In this document: piece by piece, positions 1 to 8,822 of the stretch
Layout of the letters: each line of letters starts with the position of its first letter
How positions within the stretch are numbered: the stretch's first letter is position 1
Made by a program: the position numbers and the translations under genes
Assembly (NCBI RefSeq): GCF_017795885.1
Contig: NZ_CP059297.1
Location: forward strand, 62,001 to 126,000
DNA length: 64,000 nucleotides
From: Brevundimonas sp. AJA228-03
GTDB taxonomy: Bacteria; Pseudomonadota; Alphaproteobacteria; Caulobacterales; Caulobacteraceae
Direction of reading: 5' to 3'
The notes under the pieces: generated by a model
Told to the model about the DNA's origin: nothing
Seen by the model: only the letters and a program-made list of their open reading frames with translations
Databases searched by the model: none

Positions 1-2
1 CC

Positions 3-296
3 GACCTTACCAAGGCATTGGCCAAAGAACTCAAGCTGGTCCCCGAGGGGATTCCCGATCAAGCACGAGGAGCTGAGACCGTCCGGTTGATCCTTCGAAA
101 TTTGTCGTCGCTGACTTCGTATCTTGCGGAACTGCGGGGCCTCTACGGCACCGGGCATGGCCGAGACGGAAAACACCGCGGCTTGGAGCCGAGGCACGCA
201 AGGCTGGCCGTAGCTTCAGCCGTCGCCTTCATCGACTTTGCGACGGAAACCCACCAAGCGCGCCAGACAGGAAGCGAAAAGGTGGAGCCCGGGTGA
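3..296 (+). CDS. Abortive-infection (Abi_C-type) protein, C-terminal part
   Basis: Only the last 97 codons are in the window; the frame is open from position 3 to the stop at 294-296. The segment with ELRGLYGTGHGR, then a PRHA motif and an A-V-A-F-ID-F-ATE ending, resembles the C-terminal domain of Abi_C-type abortive infection proteins, where a conserved glycine/histidine loop precedes a PRHA(E/R)LA helix. Such proteins protect against phage in several bacteria. The N-terminal part lies left of the window, so neither function nor completeness can be judged. The DNA is less GC-rich than the core genes that follow the tRNA, consistent with an accessory element. The family call rests on pattern recognition only. 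Confidence 0.62.
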   Translation, partial: DLTKALAKELKLVPEGIPDQARGAETVRLILRNLSSLTSYLAELRGLYGTGHGRDGKHRGLEPRHARLAVASAVAFIDFATETHQARQTGSEKVEPG

Positions 297-375
297 ACGG
301 GGGGTCGCCCGGTTGGTTATCCTATTGCTCTGACGTGTTGTACTGTAGCCGGTCGTCCTAATGGTGCGTCCTATT

Positions 376-422
376 TTGGGTGAACCAGGCGACGCCCACT
401 CCCCGGCCCACGGTTCACCCAA
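376..422. promoter_or_regulatory. 11-bp inverted repeat upstream of the HTH gene
   Basis: TTGGGTGAACC at 376-386 is matched perfectly by its reverse complement at 412-422, with 25 bp between. It lies in a 228-bp non-coding stretch (297-524) between the Abi_C-type gene and the helix-turn-helix gene. It could be an operator bound by the HTH protein or a weak terminator of the upstream gene; there is no T-tract, so operator is slightly preferred. Nothing else is recognised in this stretch. Confidence 0.4.
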
Positions 423-524
423 CCCCCGTCCCGAGAGTCGCCCCCCGGCGAACCGAAAGACGCCCCCCAAGCTCTTGATCTCCAAGTCGGTACGGCACAT
501 CTCTGTCGGCGAAAGGGGTCACAC

Positions 525-1010
525 ATGACCAAATCATTGCCAAAGAGCGCGGAGTCAGAAGCGCTCCGTCGTAACGAGGCTAAGTGGACCAAGCCGCTGA
601 TGGAAGCGGGTTGGAACGCAATCCCGAGCATCATCATAGAGAAACAGGAGGCCCTTGGGCTCGATGCCATAGATATGAACATCATTCTGCACCTCTCGAA
701 CTATTGGTGGCACGCGGATAATCTTCCATGCCCGTCAGTAGAGACGGTTGCGCGTGCGGTCGGCGTCTCAGGCCGGACCGTCCAAAAGCGAGTCAAAGCC
801 CTGCAGGAACTAGGTCTGCTCACCCGGACCGAAAGGCGCAACACCCGCTTCGGCAGCGACACCAATCTCTACAGCTTCGAGGGACTGATCGCTGCCTCGT
901 TGCCATTCGCTAAGGAGAAGCTCGCTGATCGAGCGAAGCGCGATCAGGAAGAACGTGACCGTGTCGCCCGGAAGAAGCCAAAGCTGAAACTGGTCGCTGC
1001 AAATACTTGA
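525..1010 (+). CDS. Helix-turn-helix protein of an accessory element
   Basis: 161 residues. A winged-helix-type HTH is visible at about residues 70-100 (S-VETVARAVGVS-RTVQKRVK-LQELGLL), followed by a basic, charged C-terminus ending in a KKPKLKL stretch. The fold resembles the HTH_36-type domains of plasmid and integrative-element replication or regulatory proteins that start with an 'IPSIIIEKQ-LGLD-D-NIILHL' region. The ATG at 525 follows an AAAGGGG ribosome-binding site. DNA here is clearly less GC-rich than the core genes. It sits between the Abi_C-type gene and the tRNA-like gene, so it is probably cargo of an integrated element. Regulator or replication initiator cannot be decided. Confidence 0.7.
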   Translation: MTKSLPKSAESEALRRNEAKWTKPLMEAGWNAIPSIIIEKQEALGLDAIDMNIILHLSNYWWHADNLPCPSVETVARAVGVSGRTVQKRVKALQELGLLTRTERRNTRFGSDTNLYSFEGLIAASLPFAKEKLADRAKRDQEERDRVARKKPKLKLVAANT

Positions 1011-1017
1011 GAATTAT

Positions 1018-1121
1018 GGCGGCGTAGCTCAGCCGGATAGAGCTCTCGTTTTCTACATACTTCATGGTTCGCGCCTCTAGTATGGACGAGAAGGTCGCGG
1101 GTTCAAGTCCCGCCGCCGCCT
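1018..1121 (+). tRNA. tRNA-Arg(UCU)-like gene with insert in anticodon loop
   Basis: Acceptor strands GGCGGCG (1018-1024) and CGCCGCC (1114-1120) pair over 7 bp. The D stem is GCTC/GAGC (1027-1030, 1040-1043). The anticodon stem is CTCGT/ACGAG (1045-1049, 1086-1090), and the T arm is GCGGG-TTCAAGT-CCCGC (1097-1113). The loop begins T-T-TCT-A, giving anticodon UCU, but 36 nt separate the anticodon-stem strands instead of 7. The extra 29-30 nt are bounded by CATAC (1056-1060) and GTATG (1080-1084), which pair. After the acceptor come T then ACCA, so the discriminator would be U and CCA is not encoded in the normal place. It may be a damaged tRNA at the edge of an integrated element, or a gene with a very small intron. 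Confidence 0.55.
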
Positions 1122-1133
1122 ACCACTCTCACA

Positions 1134-1805
1134 TCACCCCTCCCCCGCCATTTTCCGCAACGCCTCCTCAAACACCCCCGCCGGCTGGCCGCCGGAGATC
1201 AGCCATTTCCCCTCCACCACCACGGCCGGCACCGCGTTGATCCCCCGCGACCGCCACAGTTCCTCCGCCTCGCGCACCTCGGCGGCATAGAGGTCGTCGG
1301 CCAGGACCTCGACGGCCTTGGCCCGGTCCAGCCCGGCGGTCGCCGCCGCATCGGCCAGCACCACCGGATCGGCCAGCGACCGTCCGTCGGTGAAATGGGT
1401 GCGGAACAGGGCTTCCTTCAGCGCCCGCTGCCGGGCCGGTCCAACGGTGGCCGCCCAGTGCAGCAGCCGGTGGGCGTCGAAGGTGTTCCAGATGCGGCTG
1501 TCCGGCCCCATCCGCATCTCGAAACCGTCCCAGGCCTCGGCCGCGCGTTCGGTGATCATGGCCCGGTTGGCGGCCGACTGTTCGGGGGTCGAGCCATACT
1601 TCCGGGCGATGTGCTCAGCCGTATTCTCCCCCTCGGCCGCCATGCCGGGGTTCAGCTCGAACGGCTGGAAATGGATGTCCGCCTCGATGCCTTCGGCCTT
1701 GAGGGTCACGAGCGCCGCCTCCAGCCCGCCCAGCCCCACCACGCACCAGGGGCAGACGACGTCCGAGACGAAATCGATGTGCAGGGTCTTTGTCATGGGG
1801 GGCAT
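1134..1805 (-). CDS. DsbA-family (FrnE-type) oxidoreductase
   Basis: 223 residues, cytoplasmic because no signal peptide is seen. The thioredoxin-fold active site CPWC is at residues 18-21 after a short first strand (HIDFVSDVVCPWC), and the cis-Pro region GINAVPAVVV is near residue 190. This layout matches 2-hydroxychromene-2-carboxylate isomerase/FrnE-like DsbA proteins that handle thiol-disulfide exchange, often under oxidative stress. The ATG at 1805 is chosen because an AGAAGGA sequence lies about 8 nt upstream; another ATG three codons later (1796) has no ribosome-binding site. It diverges from the small repeat protein at 1842, leaving only 36 bp for both promoters. Confidence 0.85.
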   Translation of the reverse strand: MPPMTKTLHIDFVSDVVCPWCVVGLGGLEAALVTLKAEGIEADIHFQPFELNPGMAAEGENTAEHIARKYGSTPEQSAANRAMITERAAEAWDGFEMRMGPDSRIWNTFDAHRLLHWAATVGPARQRALKEALFRTHFTDGRSLADPVVLADAAATAGLDRAKAVEVLADDLYAAEVREAEELWRSRGINAVPAVVVEGKWLISGGQPAGVFEEALRKMAGEG

Positions 1806-1841
1806 ATAGCCATCCTTCTCCCCTTGCGGGTCGAGAATGAT

Positions 1842-2141
1842 ATGGTGACCCCTTCCGCCCGCCTGGAACGTTCGACCGCCATGATCGAGACCGCACCCAC
1901 CGATACGCCCGAGGCCGAGACCCCGCCCGTCGTCGCACCACCGGCCGCACCGGGTGCCGGGTCCGGCGGGGCGCTGGCGATCGGGGCCTTCGCGCTCGGG
2001 GCGCTGGCGGTCGGTGCCCTCGCGATCGGTGCCCTGGCCATAGGCAGCCTGGCCGTCGGCCGGGCGCGTGTGCGGCGGCTGCACATCGACGACCTCAGCG
2101 TCGGCACGCTCCGGATCGGGCGTATCGCGCGGCTGGACTGA
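1842..2141 (+). CDS. Small pentapeptide-repeat-like protein
   Basis: 99 residues from ATG 1842; an internal ATG at 1881 is a possible alternative start, and neither has a strong ribosome-binding site. From about residue 45 the sequence has a strict five-residue period (GALAI, GAFAL, GALAV, GALAI, GALAI, GSLAV, GRARV, RRLHI, DDLSV, GTLRI), with a small residue first and an aliphatic residue at the end of each unit. This is the periodicity of pentapeptide-repeat right-handed beta-helices, though the composition is unusually Ala/Gly-rich. The N-terminus is Pro/Ala/Thr-rich and probably disordered. Function is unknown. Confidence 0.55.
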   Translation: MVTPSARLERSTAMIETAPTDTPEAETPPVVAPPAAPGAGSGGALAIGAFALGALAVGALAIGALAIGSLAVGRARVRRLHIDDLSVGTLRIGRIARLD

Positions 2142-2319
2142 GCCTACGACCGATTCTGACGTCCCGGCGTGCTAACCCTTGTCCCGGATCCACGGCAGAA
2201 GGGGACGGAACAGACCGGTCGACGCGAACGGGTCGGACGGGTCGGACGGTGTTTTTTCGACCTCCGGGTTCGGTTTCCGCCGACTGGCGCCGAAGGGCCC
2301 GCGCGACTAGAGAACGGCC

Positions 2320-3246
2320 ATGCGCCTCGCCTTCATGGGTACTCCCGACTTCGCCGTGCCGTCCCTGGCCGAACTGATCGCCAGTGGCCATGAGGTCGTG
2401 GCCGTCTACTCACAGCCGCCGAGGCCCAAGGGCCGGGGCCAGAAGCTGACGCCCTCTCCGGTCCACGCCTTTGCAGAGACCATGGGCCTGCCGGTCTTCA
2501 CGCCCGCCTCGATGAAGGCCCCGGACGCGATCGAGACCTTCCGGAGCCTGGACCTCGATGCCGCCTGCGTCGTCGCCTATGGCCAGATCCTTATGCCTGC
2601 GGTGCTGTCGGCGCCCCGGCTGGGCTGTTTCAACCTGCACGGCTCGCTGTTACCGCGCTGGCGGGGGGCCGCGCCGATCCAGCGGGCCATCATGGCCGGG
2701 GACCGCCAGACCGGGGTCCAGATCATGCGGATGTCGGAGGGCCTCGACGAGGGGGCCATCCTGCTCAGCGAGGTCCTGCCGATCGCCCCCGACGATACGG
2801 CCGCCACCCTGGCCGACCGCATGGCCACGACGGGGGCCACCCTGTGGACCCGCGCCCTGGCGGCCATCGAGCGCGGCGGCGTCACCGAGACGGAACAGGT
2901 CGGCGAGGCGACCTATGCCCGGAAGATCACCCCGGCCGAGGCTCGCATCGACTGGACCCGCCCCGCCGCCGAACTGGACGGCCACATCCGGGGCCTGTCC
3001 CCATTCCCCGGTGCCTGGTTCGAGGCTCCCGGTCCGGATGGCCCCGTCCGGGTCAAGGCCCTGATGTCGATGCCGAGCCTGAAGGGCGCGGGCGCGCCGG
3101 GCGAGGTCCTCGACGACGCGTTGCTGATCGGCACCGGTGACGGCGCCGTGCGCCTGCTCCGGGTCCAGCGCGAGGGCAAGGCGGCGCAGGATCCGGCCGA
3201 CTTCCTGCGGGGCTTTCCCCTGCCCGTCGGCACGATGCTGGGCTGA
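2320..3246 (+). CDS. fmt: Methionyl-tRNA formyltransferase
   Basis: 308 residues, the usual size. It formylates initiator Met-tRNA with 10-formyl-tetrahydrofolate. The N-terminus [16 protein letters not shown] is the typical Rossmann start. [20 protein letters not shown] (about residues 106-125) carries the catalytic Asn/His, and a later [12 protein letters not shown] segment the catalytic Asp. The C-terminal tRNA-binding domain is present (ARIDW, FPGAWF). The stop overlaps the truA ATG (TGATG), so the two are translationally coupled. A peptide deformylase gene, often adjacent in related bacteria, is not present here. The 178-bp upstream region contains a direct repeat of GGGTCGGAC but no clear promoter. 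Confidence 0.97.
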   Translation: MRLAFMGTPDFAVPSLAELIASGHEVVAVYSQPPRPKGRGQKLTPSPVHAFAETMGLPVFTPASMKAPDAIETFRSLDLDAACVVAYGQILMPAVLSAPRLGCFNLHGSLLPRWRGAAPIQRAIMAGDRQTGVQIMRMSEGLDEGAILLSEVLPIAPDDTAATLADRMATTGATLWTRALAAIERGGVTETEQVGEATYARKITPAEARIDWTRPAAELDGHIRGLSPFPGAWFEAPGPDGPVRVKALMSMPSLKGAGAPGEVLDDALLIGTGDGAVRLLRVQREGKAAQDPADFLRGFPLPVGTMLG

Positions 3247-3995
3247 TGCCCCGCTATCGGCTGACGCTGGAGTACGACGGCGGCCCCTATGCGGGTTTCC
3301 AGGCCCAGGACAGCCTGCCGACGGTCCAGGGGGTGGTCGAGGCTGCGGTCACGGCCTTCTGCGGCCAGACCGTCCGCATCGCCGCCGCCGGCCGCACCGA
3401 CTCGGGCGTCCACGCCACCGGACAGGTCGCCCACGTCGATCTCGATCGGGACTGGCCTGCCGCCACGGTCATGAACGCCCTGAACGCCCATATGGTGAGA
3501 GAGGGCGTGGCCGTGCTGGACTGCCGGGCCGTGCCCGACGACTGGCACGCCCGCTTCTCGGCCACCGGGCGGCGCTATCTCTACCGCATCCTGAACCGCC
3601 CCGGCCGCCCGGCGCTGGAGCGCGGCAAGGTCTGGCACGTCCGCCGCCCCCTCGATGTCGCGGCCATGCAGGCCGGGGCGGATCATCTGGTGGGCCACCA
3701 CGACTTCACCACCTTCCGCGACCTGGCCTGCCAGTCGAAGTCGCCCGAGAAGACCCTGGACGTCGCCCGCGTCACCGCCGTGGGACAGGAGATCCATCTG
3801 GTGTTCGAGGCCCGGTCCTTCCTCCACCGTCAGGTCCGCTCGATGACCGGCACCCTGGTCGAGGTGGGTCTCGGCCGCTGGGCACCTGAGGCCGTGAAGA
3901 CGGCGCTGGCGGCCCGCGACCGCACCGCCTGCGGCCCCGTCTCGCCCGCCGACGGCCTCTATCTGACGGGCGTGGCCTACGACGCCGGGGCCTGA
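3246..3995 (+). CDS. truA: tRNA pseudouridine(38-40) synthase
   Basis: 249 residues. It isomerises uridines 38-40 in the anticodon arm. The catalytic Asp is D52 in the motif [18 protein letters not shown], and a second conserved segment [11 protein letters not shown] is at about residue 190. It overlaps fmt by one base, forming a two-gene unit. Its 3' end overlaps the convergent malate synthase gene by 19 bp (3977-3995), so no independent terminator can fit between them. Confidence 0.96.
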   Translation: MPRYRLTLEYDGGPYAGFQAQDSLPTVQGVVEAAVTAFCGQTVRIAAAGRTDSGVHATGQVAHVDLDRDWPAATVMNALNAHMVREGVAVLDCRAVPDDWHARFSATGRRYLYRILNRPGRPALERGKVWHVRRPLDVAAMQAGADHLVGHHDFTTFRDLACQSKSPEKTLDVARVTAVGQEIHLVFEARSFLHRQVRSMTGTLVEVGLGRWAPEAVKTALAARDRTACGPVSPADGLYLTGVAYDAGA

Positions 3996-6112
3996 GCCGC
4001 CTTGGCCCGCTGGCGCCAGGCATGCAGCAGCGGCTCGGTATAGCCGTTCGGCTGGCTCAGCCCCTCGAACACCAGGGCCCGCGCCGCCTGAAAGGCCAGC
4101 GACCCTTCCGGATCATCCGCCATCGGACGATACAGCGGATCGCCCGCATTCTGCCCGTCGACCTTCGCCGCCATCCGCAGGAAGGCCGCCTCGACCTGAT
4201 CCGCCGTACAGACCCCGTGCAGCAGCCAGTTGGCGATATGCTGGGAACTGATCCGCAGCGTGGCCCGGTCCTCCATCAGCCCGACATCGTGGATGTCCGG
4301 CACCTTGGAACAGCCCACGCCCTGGTCGATCCAGCGCACGACATAGCCCAGGATGCCCTGGGCGTTGTTGTCCAGCTCGTCGGCGACCTCCTGCTCCGAC
4401 CAGTTGGCCCCGTTCGCCAGCGGCGGCGTCAGCAGGTCCTCCAGCCCCGGTATCGGCCGTTGCGCGACCGCCTTCTGCACCGCGAACACATCGACGGCGT
4501 GATAGTGCAGCGCATGCAGGGTCGCGGCCGTCGGCGACGGCGTCCAGGCCGTGTTCGCCCCGGTCCGCGGGTGGCCGATCTTCTGCTCCAGCATGTCGGC
4601 CATCCGGTCGGGCGCCGCCCACATCCCCTTGCCGATCTGTGCCCGGCCCGACAGGCCGCACGCCAGACCGATGGCGACGTTGCGCGCCTCATACGCCGCG
4701 ATCCATTTCGAGGCCTTGATGTCGGCCTTGCGCACCATCGGCCCGGCCTGCATGGCGGTGTGGATCTCGTCTCCAGTCCGGTCCAGGAAGCCGGTGTTGA
4801 TGAAGACGATCCGGTCCTTCACCGCATGGATACAGGCCGCCAGATTGGCGCTGGTGCGGCGTTCCTCGTCCATCACCCCCACCTTGATCGTGTGGCGCGC
4901 CAGACCCAGAAGGTCCTCGACGGCGTCGAACAGGGCGTTGGTGAAGGCCGCCTCGTCCGGCCCGTGCATCTTCGGCTTGACGATATAGACCGACCCCGCC
5001 GCCGAGTTGGTGAACCCCCGCCCTTTTCCTGAAACGGGCCCCTTCAGGTCGTACAGGGCGATCAGCGAGGTCACGATGGCGTCCAGAATGCCCTCGGGCG
5101 CCTCCGACCCGTCCGGCAGGACGATGGCCGGATTGGTCATCAGGTGCCCGACATTCCGCACAAAGAGCAACGATCGCCCCTTGAGCGTACGGCTCGATCC
5201 GTCGTCGGCGACATAGGTCAGATCGGGAGCCAGGGTCCGTTCCAGCGTCTGGCCACCCTTCTGGAAACTGGCCTTCAGGTCGCCCTTCATCAGCCCCAGC
5301 CAGTTGCGATAGGCCGCGACCTTGTCCTCCGCGTCCACGGCGGCGACAGAGTCTTCCAGATCGCAGATGGTCGACAGGGCCGATTCCAGGATCACGTCCG
5401 CGATCCCGGCCGGGTCAGTCGCCCCGATCGGATGGTTCCGGTCAAACACCACCTCGATGTGCAGGCCATTGTTGCGATACAGGACCCCCCGCTCCGTCCT
5501 GCCGACGAACTGGTCCTGATGTTTCAGGGCGATGGCGTGGGCGAAGCGCTCGTCCGCATCGGCCCAGGACCCGGTTTGCAGCGGAACCGCCTCGTCCAGA
5601 AACGCCCTGGCCCGCGCCACAACCCGCGCCCCGCGCGCCGTGTCGTAACCCCCACCCGGCGGCAGATCCCCAAGCGCGTCGGTGCCATACAGAGCGTCAT
5701 ACAGACTGCCCCAGCGCGCGTTCGCGGCGTTCAGCAGGAATCGGGCATTCAGGATCGGCACGACCAGCTGCGGCCCGGCCAGGATGGCGAGTTCAGGGTC
5801 CACGTTCCGCGTCGTGATCTGGAACGGCGCGGGCTCCTCGACCAGATATCCGATCTCACGCAGGAAGGTCTCGGTCGCTACGGGATCGTGCGGTTGACCC
5901 TTCCTCGCCGCGTGCCAGACATCGATCCGGGCCTGCAAGGCGTCCCGCCGCGTCAGCAGGGTGCGGTTCTCCGGTGCGAACCGCGCGAACACCCCGGCCA
6001 CGCCGACCCAGAAGGCGTCCGCCGCGATGCCCAGCCCGGGCAGCACCTCGTCCTCCAGAAAGGCCGACAGCTGTCGATCGACCGACAGGCCGGCACGGTC
6101 GTTGTGGGTCAT
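3977..6112 (-). CDS. glcB: Malate synthase G
   Basis: 711 residues, close to the roughly 723 of the Escherichia coli enzyme. It condenses glyoxylate with acetyl-CoA to malate. Typical G-isoform segments are seen: [15 protein letters not shown], the [16 protein letters not shown] metal-site region, [13 protein letters not shown] and [13 protein letters not shown]. The ATG at 6112 is preferred over an upstream in-frame ATG because GGAGAGA lies 5 nt before it and MTHNDRAGL matches family starts. It is alone on its strand, divergent from the esterase, so isocitrate lyase is not adjacent. Confidence 0.95.
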   Translation of the reverse strand: MTHNDRAGLSVDRQLSAFLEDEVLPGLGIAADAFWVGVAGVFARFAPENRTLLTRRDALQARIDVWHAARKGQPHDPVATETFLREIGYLVEEPAPFQITTRNVDPELAILAGPQLVVPILNARFLLNAANARWGSLYDALYGTDALGDLPPGGGYDTARGARVVARARAFLDEAVPLQTGSWADADERFAHAIALKHQDQFVGRTERGVLYRNNGLHIEVVFDRNHPIGATDPAGIADVILESALSTICDLEDSVAAVDAEDKVAAYRNWLGLMKGDLKASFQKGGQTLERTLAPDLTYVADDGSSRTLKGRSLLFVRNVGHLMTNPAIVLPDGSEAPEGILDAIVTSLIALYDLKGPVSGKGRGFTNSAAGSVYIVKPKMHGPDEAAFTNALFDAVEDLLGLARHTIKVGVMDEERRTSANLAACIHAVKDRIVFINTGFLDRTGDEIHTAMQAGPMVRKADIKASKWIAAYEARNVAIGLACGLSGRAQIGKGMWAAPDRMADMLEQKIGHPRTGANTAWTPSPTAATLHALHYHAVDVFAVQKAVAQRPIPGLEDLLTPPLANGANWSEQEVADELDNNAQGILGYVVRWIDQGVGCSKVPDIHDVGLMEDRATLRISSQHIANWLLHGVCTADQVEAAFLRMAAKVDGQNAGDPLYRPMADDPEGSLAFQAARALVFEGLSQPNGYTEPLLHAWRQRAKAAQAPAS

Positions 6113-6273
6113 GCGGTCTCTCCAGCGCGAGCCAGGCGGGGAGGCGGCTCGTAACAATGCGTGATCGCACTAGAGCGGGGCCAGGGCGGACCTGCAAGCC
6201 CATCCGAAGATGACACCGGTGACAATGCGAGGAGCACAGGCCTAGTCTGCCGAAAAGTCCGGAGGAAGACGCC

Positions 6274-7851
6274 GTGGATCGCAGACCTGCCCCAGACCGC
6301 CGCTCCGTCCTGGTGACAGGGCTCGCCCTGCCGTTCCTGACCACGTCCGCCGGGGCGCAGGGAATCCATCCCGTCGTCCCCACCACCCATGGCCCGGTGC
6401 GGGGCCAGCGGGATGCGGGCGTGAACGTCTTCAAGGGGATTCGCTACGGGGCCGACACCGCGCCGCGCCGGTTCCAGCCACCCGCGCGACCCACGCCCTG
6501 GACCAGCCCGGTCGAGGCCTTCGATTATGGCCCGGCCAGTCCGCAAGGCAGTTCCGAGCCGAACCAGGCCGAGGACTGCCTGTTCCTCAACATCTGGTCG
6601 CCGGGCCTGGACGCCGGGCGTCGACCCGTGATGGTCTATATCCACGGCGGAGCCTATTCGAGCGGCTCGGGGTCCAGCCCGCTCTACGACGGCACGCGAC
6701 TGGCCCGACGCAACGACGTGGTCGCCGTTACCGTCAACCACCGGTTGGGGCCCCTGGGCTATGCCTATCTGGCGCGGATCGTCGGCGCGCCCTTCCTCGA
6801 CAGCGGCAATGCCGGGCAGCTGGACCTGATCCTGGCGCTGCAGTGGGTGCGCGACAACATCGCGGCCTTCGGCGGCGATCCCGGCCGCGTCATGGTCTTT
6901 GGCCAGTCGGGCGGCGGGGCCAAGATCGCGACGATGATGGCCACCCCGGCCGCGGCGGGCCTGTTCCACCGCGCTGCCACCATGAGCGGCCAGCAGGTCA
7001 CCGCCTCGGGTCCCTGGAATGCCACCCGACGGGCCGAAGTCTTCCTCGACGCCCTGGGCCTGCCGAGGGACCGCGCCGCCGAGGCCGCGACCCTGCCGGT
7101 CGCCGACATCCTGAAAGCGACCGAGGCGACCGACCCCGTGCTGGGCTTCGGCGGCCTTTATTTCGGCCCGGTGCTGGATGACCGCAGCCTGCGACGCCAT
7201 CCCTTCTATCCCGACGCCCCTGCCCAGTCGGCCCACATCCCGATGATCATCGGCAATACCCACGACGAGACCAAGGCCTTCCTGGGCGGTGATCCCGCGA
7301 ACTTCAGCCTGACCTGGGACGACCTGCCCGGAAAGATGACCAACCGCGAGTTCCGCATCGACGTCGCGCCCGAGCCGGTCATCGCCGCCTACCGCCGCAT
7401 GTATCCGGCCTACACGCCGTCCGACGTCTTCTTCGCCGCCACCACCGCCGCGCGCTCCTGGCGCGGGGCGATCATCGAGGCGGAGGCGCGCGCGGCATCG
7501 GGTTCGCCCGCGTTCGTCTATCAGCTGGACTGGACGTCCCCCATCGACGGCGGGCGTCGCGGGGCCATGCACACCGACGACATCCCGCTGGCCCTCGACA
7601 ACGTCATGGCGACCGGCAGCCGCGCCCAGGGCCCGGAGGCACAGGGGATGGCCGACCGCCTGTCGCAGGCCTTCGTCGCCCTGGCCCGCGACGGGGATCC
7701 CAACCACACCAGCCTGCCGGCCTGGACCCCCTATGACCTTACGCGCCGCCAGACGATGATCATGGACGAACCGGCCCGGATGGAGGACGATCCGCGCGGT
7801 GGCGAACGCCGCCTGTTCGCCGCCATCCCCTATGTCCAGCCGGGAACCTGA
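6274..7851 (+). CDS. Exported carboxylesterase (type B, alpha/beta hydrolase)
   Basis: 525 residues. The N-terminus has a twin-arginine-like signal (PDRRSVLVTGLALPFL, then an A-G-A cleavage site), so export is likely. Carboxylesterase family landmarks follow: GIRYG, EDCLFLNIWSP, the oxyanion motif HGGAY, and the nucleophile elbow GQSGGG (Ser about residue 212) where most relatives have GESAG. A late MHTDDIP region probably supplies the catalytic His. The GTG start at 6274 has a GGAGGAAG site 7 nt upstream. Its stop overlaps the start of the DUF1345 gene (TGATG). Substrate is unknown. Confidence 0.88.
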   Translation: MDRRPAPDRRSVLVTGLALPFLTTSAGAQGIHPVVPTTHGPVRGQRDAGVNVFKGIRYGADTAPRRFQPPARPTPWTSPVEAFDYGPASPQGSSEPNQAEDCLFLNIWSPGLDAGRRPVMVYIHGGAYSSGSGSSPLYDGTRLARRNDVVAVTVNHRLGPLGYAYLARIVGAPFLDSGNAGQLDLILALQWVRDNIAAFGGDPGRVMVFGQSGGGAKIATMMATPAAAGLFHRAATMSGQQVTASGPWNATRRAEVFLDALGLPRDRAAEAATLPVADILKATEATDPVLGFGGLYFGPVLDDRSLRRHPFYPDAPAQSAHIPMIIGNTHDETKAFLGGDPANFSLTWDDLPGKMTNREFRIDVAPEPVIAAYRRMYPAYTPSDVFFAATTAARSWRGAIIEAEARAASGSPAFVYQLDWTSPIDGGRRGAMHTDDIPLALDNVMATGSRAQGPEAQGMADRLSQAFVALARDGDPNHTSLPAWTPYDLTRRQTMIMDEPARMEDDPRGGERRLFAAIPYVQPGT

Positions 7852-8543
7852 TGCCCCGAAAGCCGTCGAAGCCCGCCGCGCCGCCTGCCGTGGCGAAGTC
7901 CGGGCCCCGGCTGTTCCGGCTCCATGGCCACCTGCTGATCGGACTCCTGCTCGCCATCGTGGTGACCCTGGCGTCCCCGTCGGAGTGGCGCTGGACGGTG
8001 CGCCTGGCCAGCGGCTGGGACGCGGGCGTGGCCCTGTTCCTGATGCTGACCTTCATCAAGATGGCGCGCGCCCGATCGGTCGACGCCATTCGTCAGCGCG
8101 CCGCCGATCTGGACGAGGGTGGCACCGCGGTCCTGCCGCTCAGCCTGCTCGCCGCCATGGCCAGCGTCGTCGTCGTGGTCTCCGAAGCCGCCTCGGCCAC
8201 CGGAGAGAACCAGGCCACCGCCGCCGCCCTGATCCTCGGCACCGAGGCTCTGTCGTGGCTGTTCGTCCATGTCATCTTCGCCCTGCACTACGCCCACCGC
8301 TTCTATGCGCCGGACGAGGCGAACGCGGACACCGGCGGCCTGATCTTTCCAGGCGGAACGGAGCCGGACTACTGGGACTTCCTGCATTTTTCGCTGGTGA
8401 TCGGCGTCGCCAGCCAGACCGCCGACATCCAGATTTCCGAACAGCGCATCCGCCGCCTGTCCACGGTCCACAGCGTGACCGCCTTTGTCTTCAACACCGT
8501 TCTGGTGGCCCTGGCGGTGAACCTGGCGGTCAGCCTGATCTGA
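7851..8543 (+). CDS. DUF1345 integral membrane protein
   Basis: 230 residues with about five hydrophobic segments (near residues 25-45, 60-75, 100-115, 130-150, 205-228). The pattern ALHYAHRFYA...GGLIFPGG-EPDYWDFLHFSLVIGVA-QTADI is characteristic of the DUF1345 family of inner-membrane proteins, whose role is not established. Translationally coupled to the esterase by a one-base TGATG overlap. The first 25 residues are basic and proline-rich. Confidence 0.85.
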   Translation: MPRKPSKPAAPPAVAKSGPRLFRLHGHLLIGLLLAIVVTLASPSEWRWTVRLASGWDAGVALFLMLTFIKMARARSVDAIRQRAADLDEGGTAVLPLSLLAAMASVVVVVSEAASATGENQATAAALILGTEALSWLFVHVIFALHYAHRFYAPDEANADTGGLIFPGGTEPDYWDFLHFSLVIGVASQTADIQISEQRIRRLSTVHSVTAFVFNTVLVALAVNLAVSLI

Positions 8544-8591
8544 GCCTCGCCTTGACTTTGCCGCAACAACGGCCCATCTGCCGCCCCGTCG

Positions 8592-8744
8592 CACTCTGGC
8601 GATCCCCGGTGCGCTCCAGCGCGTGTGGGTCTTCCTCCCCAGCGAAGACCTGACTGTAGCAGCGGCCGGCCCTCAAGATTCATTCGCTGCCCGGACACGC
8701 GGGGCGGCGCCCGATCAAGCCCGCGACCGCCACTCTGGCGATCC
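8592..8744 (+). repeat. 14-nt direct repeat in the helicase leader
   Basis: CACTCTGGCGATCC occurs at 8592-8605 and again at 8731-8744, 139 nt apart, in the 279-bp stretch between the DUF1345 gene and the DEAD-box helicase. A TTGACT sequence at 8552-8557 could be a -35 element, with no convincing -10. No gene is seen in this stretch; the repeats may be regulatory, or a small duplication. Confidence 0.4.
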
Positions 8745-8822
8745 GTCGGGATTGGCGGCGCGCGGTCCTTTGGCGTCAATGCCCGGCCGATGCGCGTCGC
8801 CGCACGCGAAAGAACGCCTACC

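Noticed and set aside
1018..1121. Reading the tRNA-like gene as a long-variable-arm (Ser/Leu/Tyr) tRNA or a two-piece tmRNA
   Set aside because: The anticodon stem pairs only across the insert, and no long variable arm or permuted tmRNA layout can be drawn.
6109..7707. A 532-codon open frame antisense to the esterase gene
   Set aside because: High-GC DNA gives long antisense frames; the product is Arg/Gly-rich with no domain, while the sense strand encodes a complete carboxylesterase.
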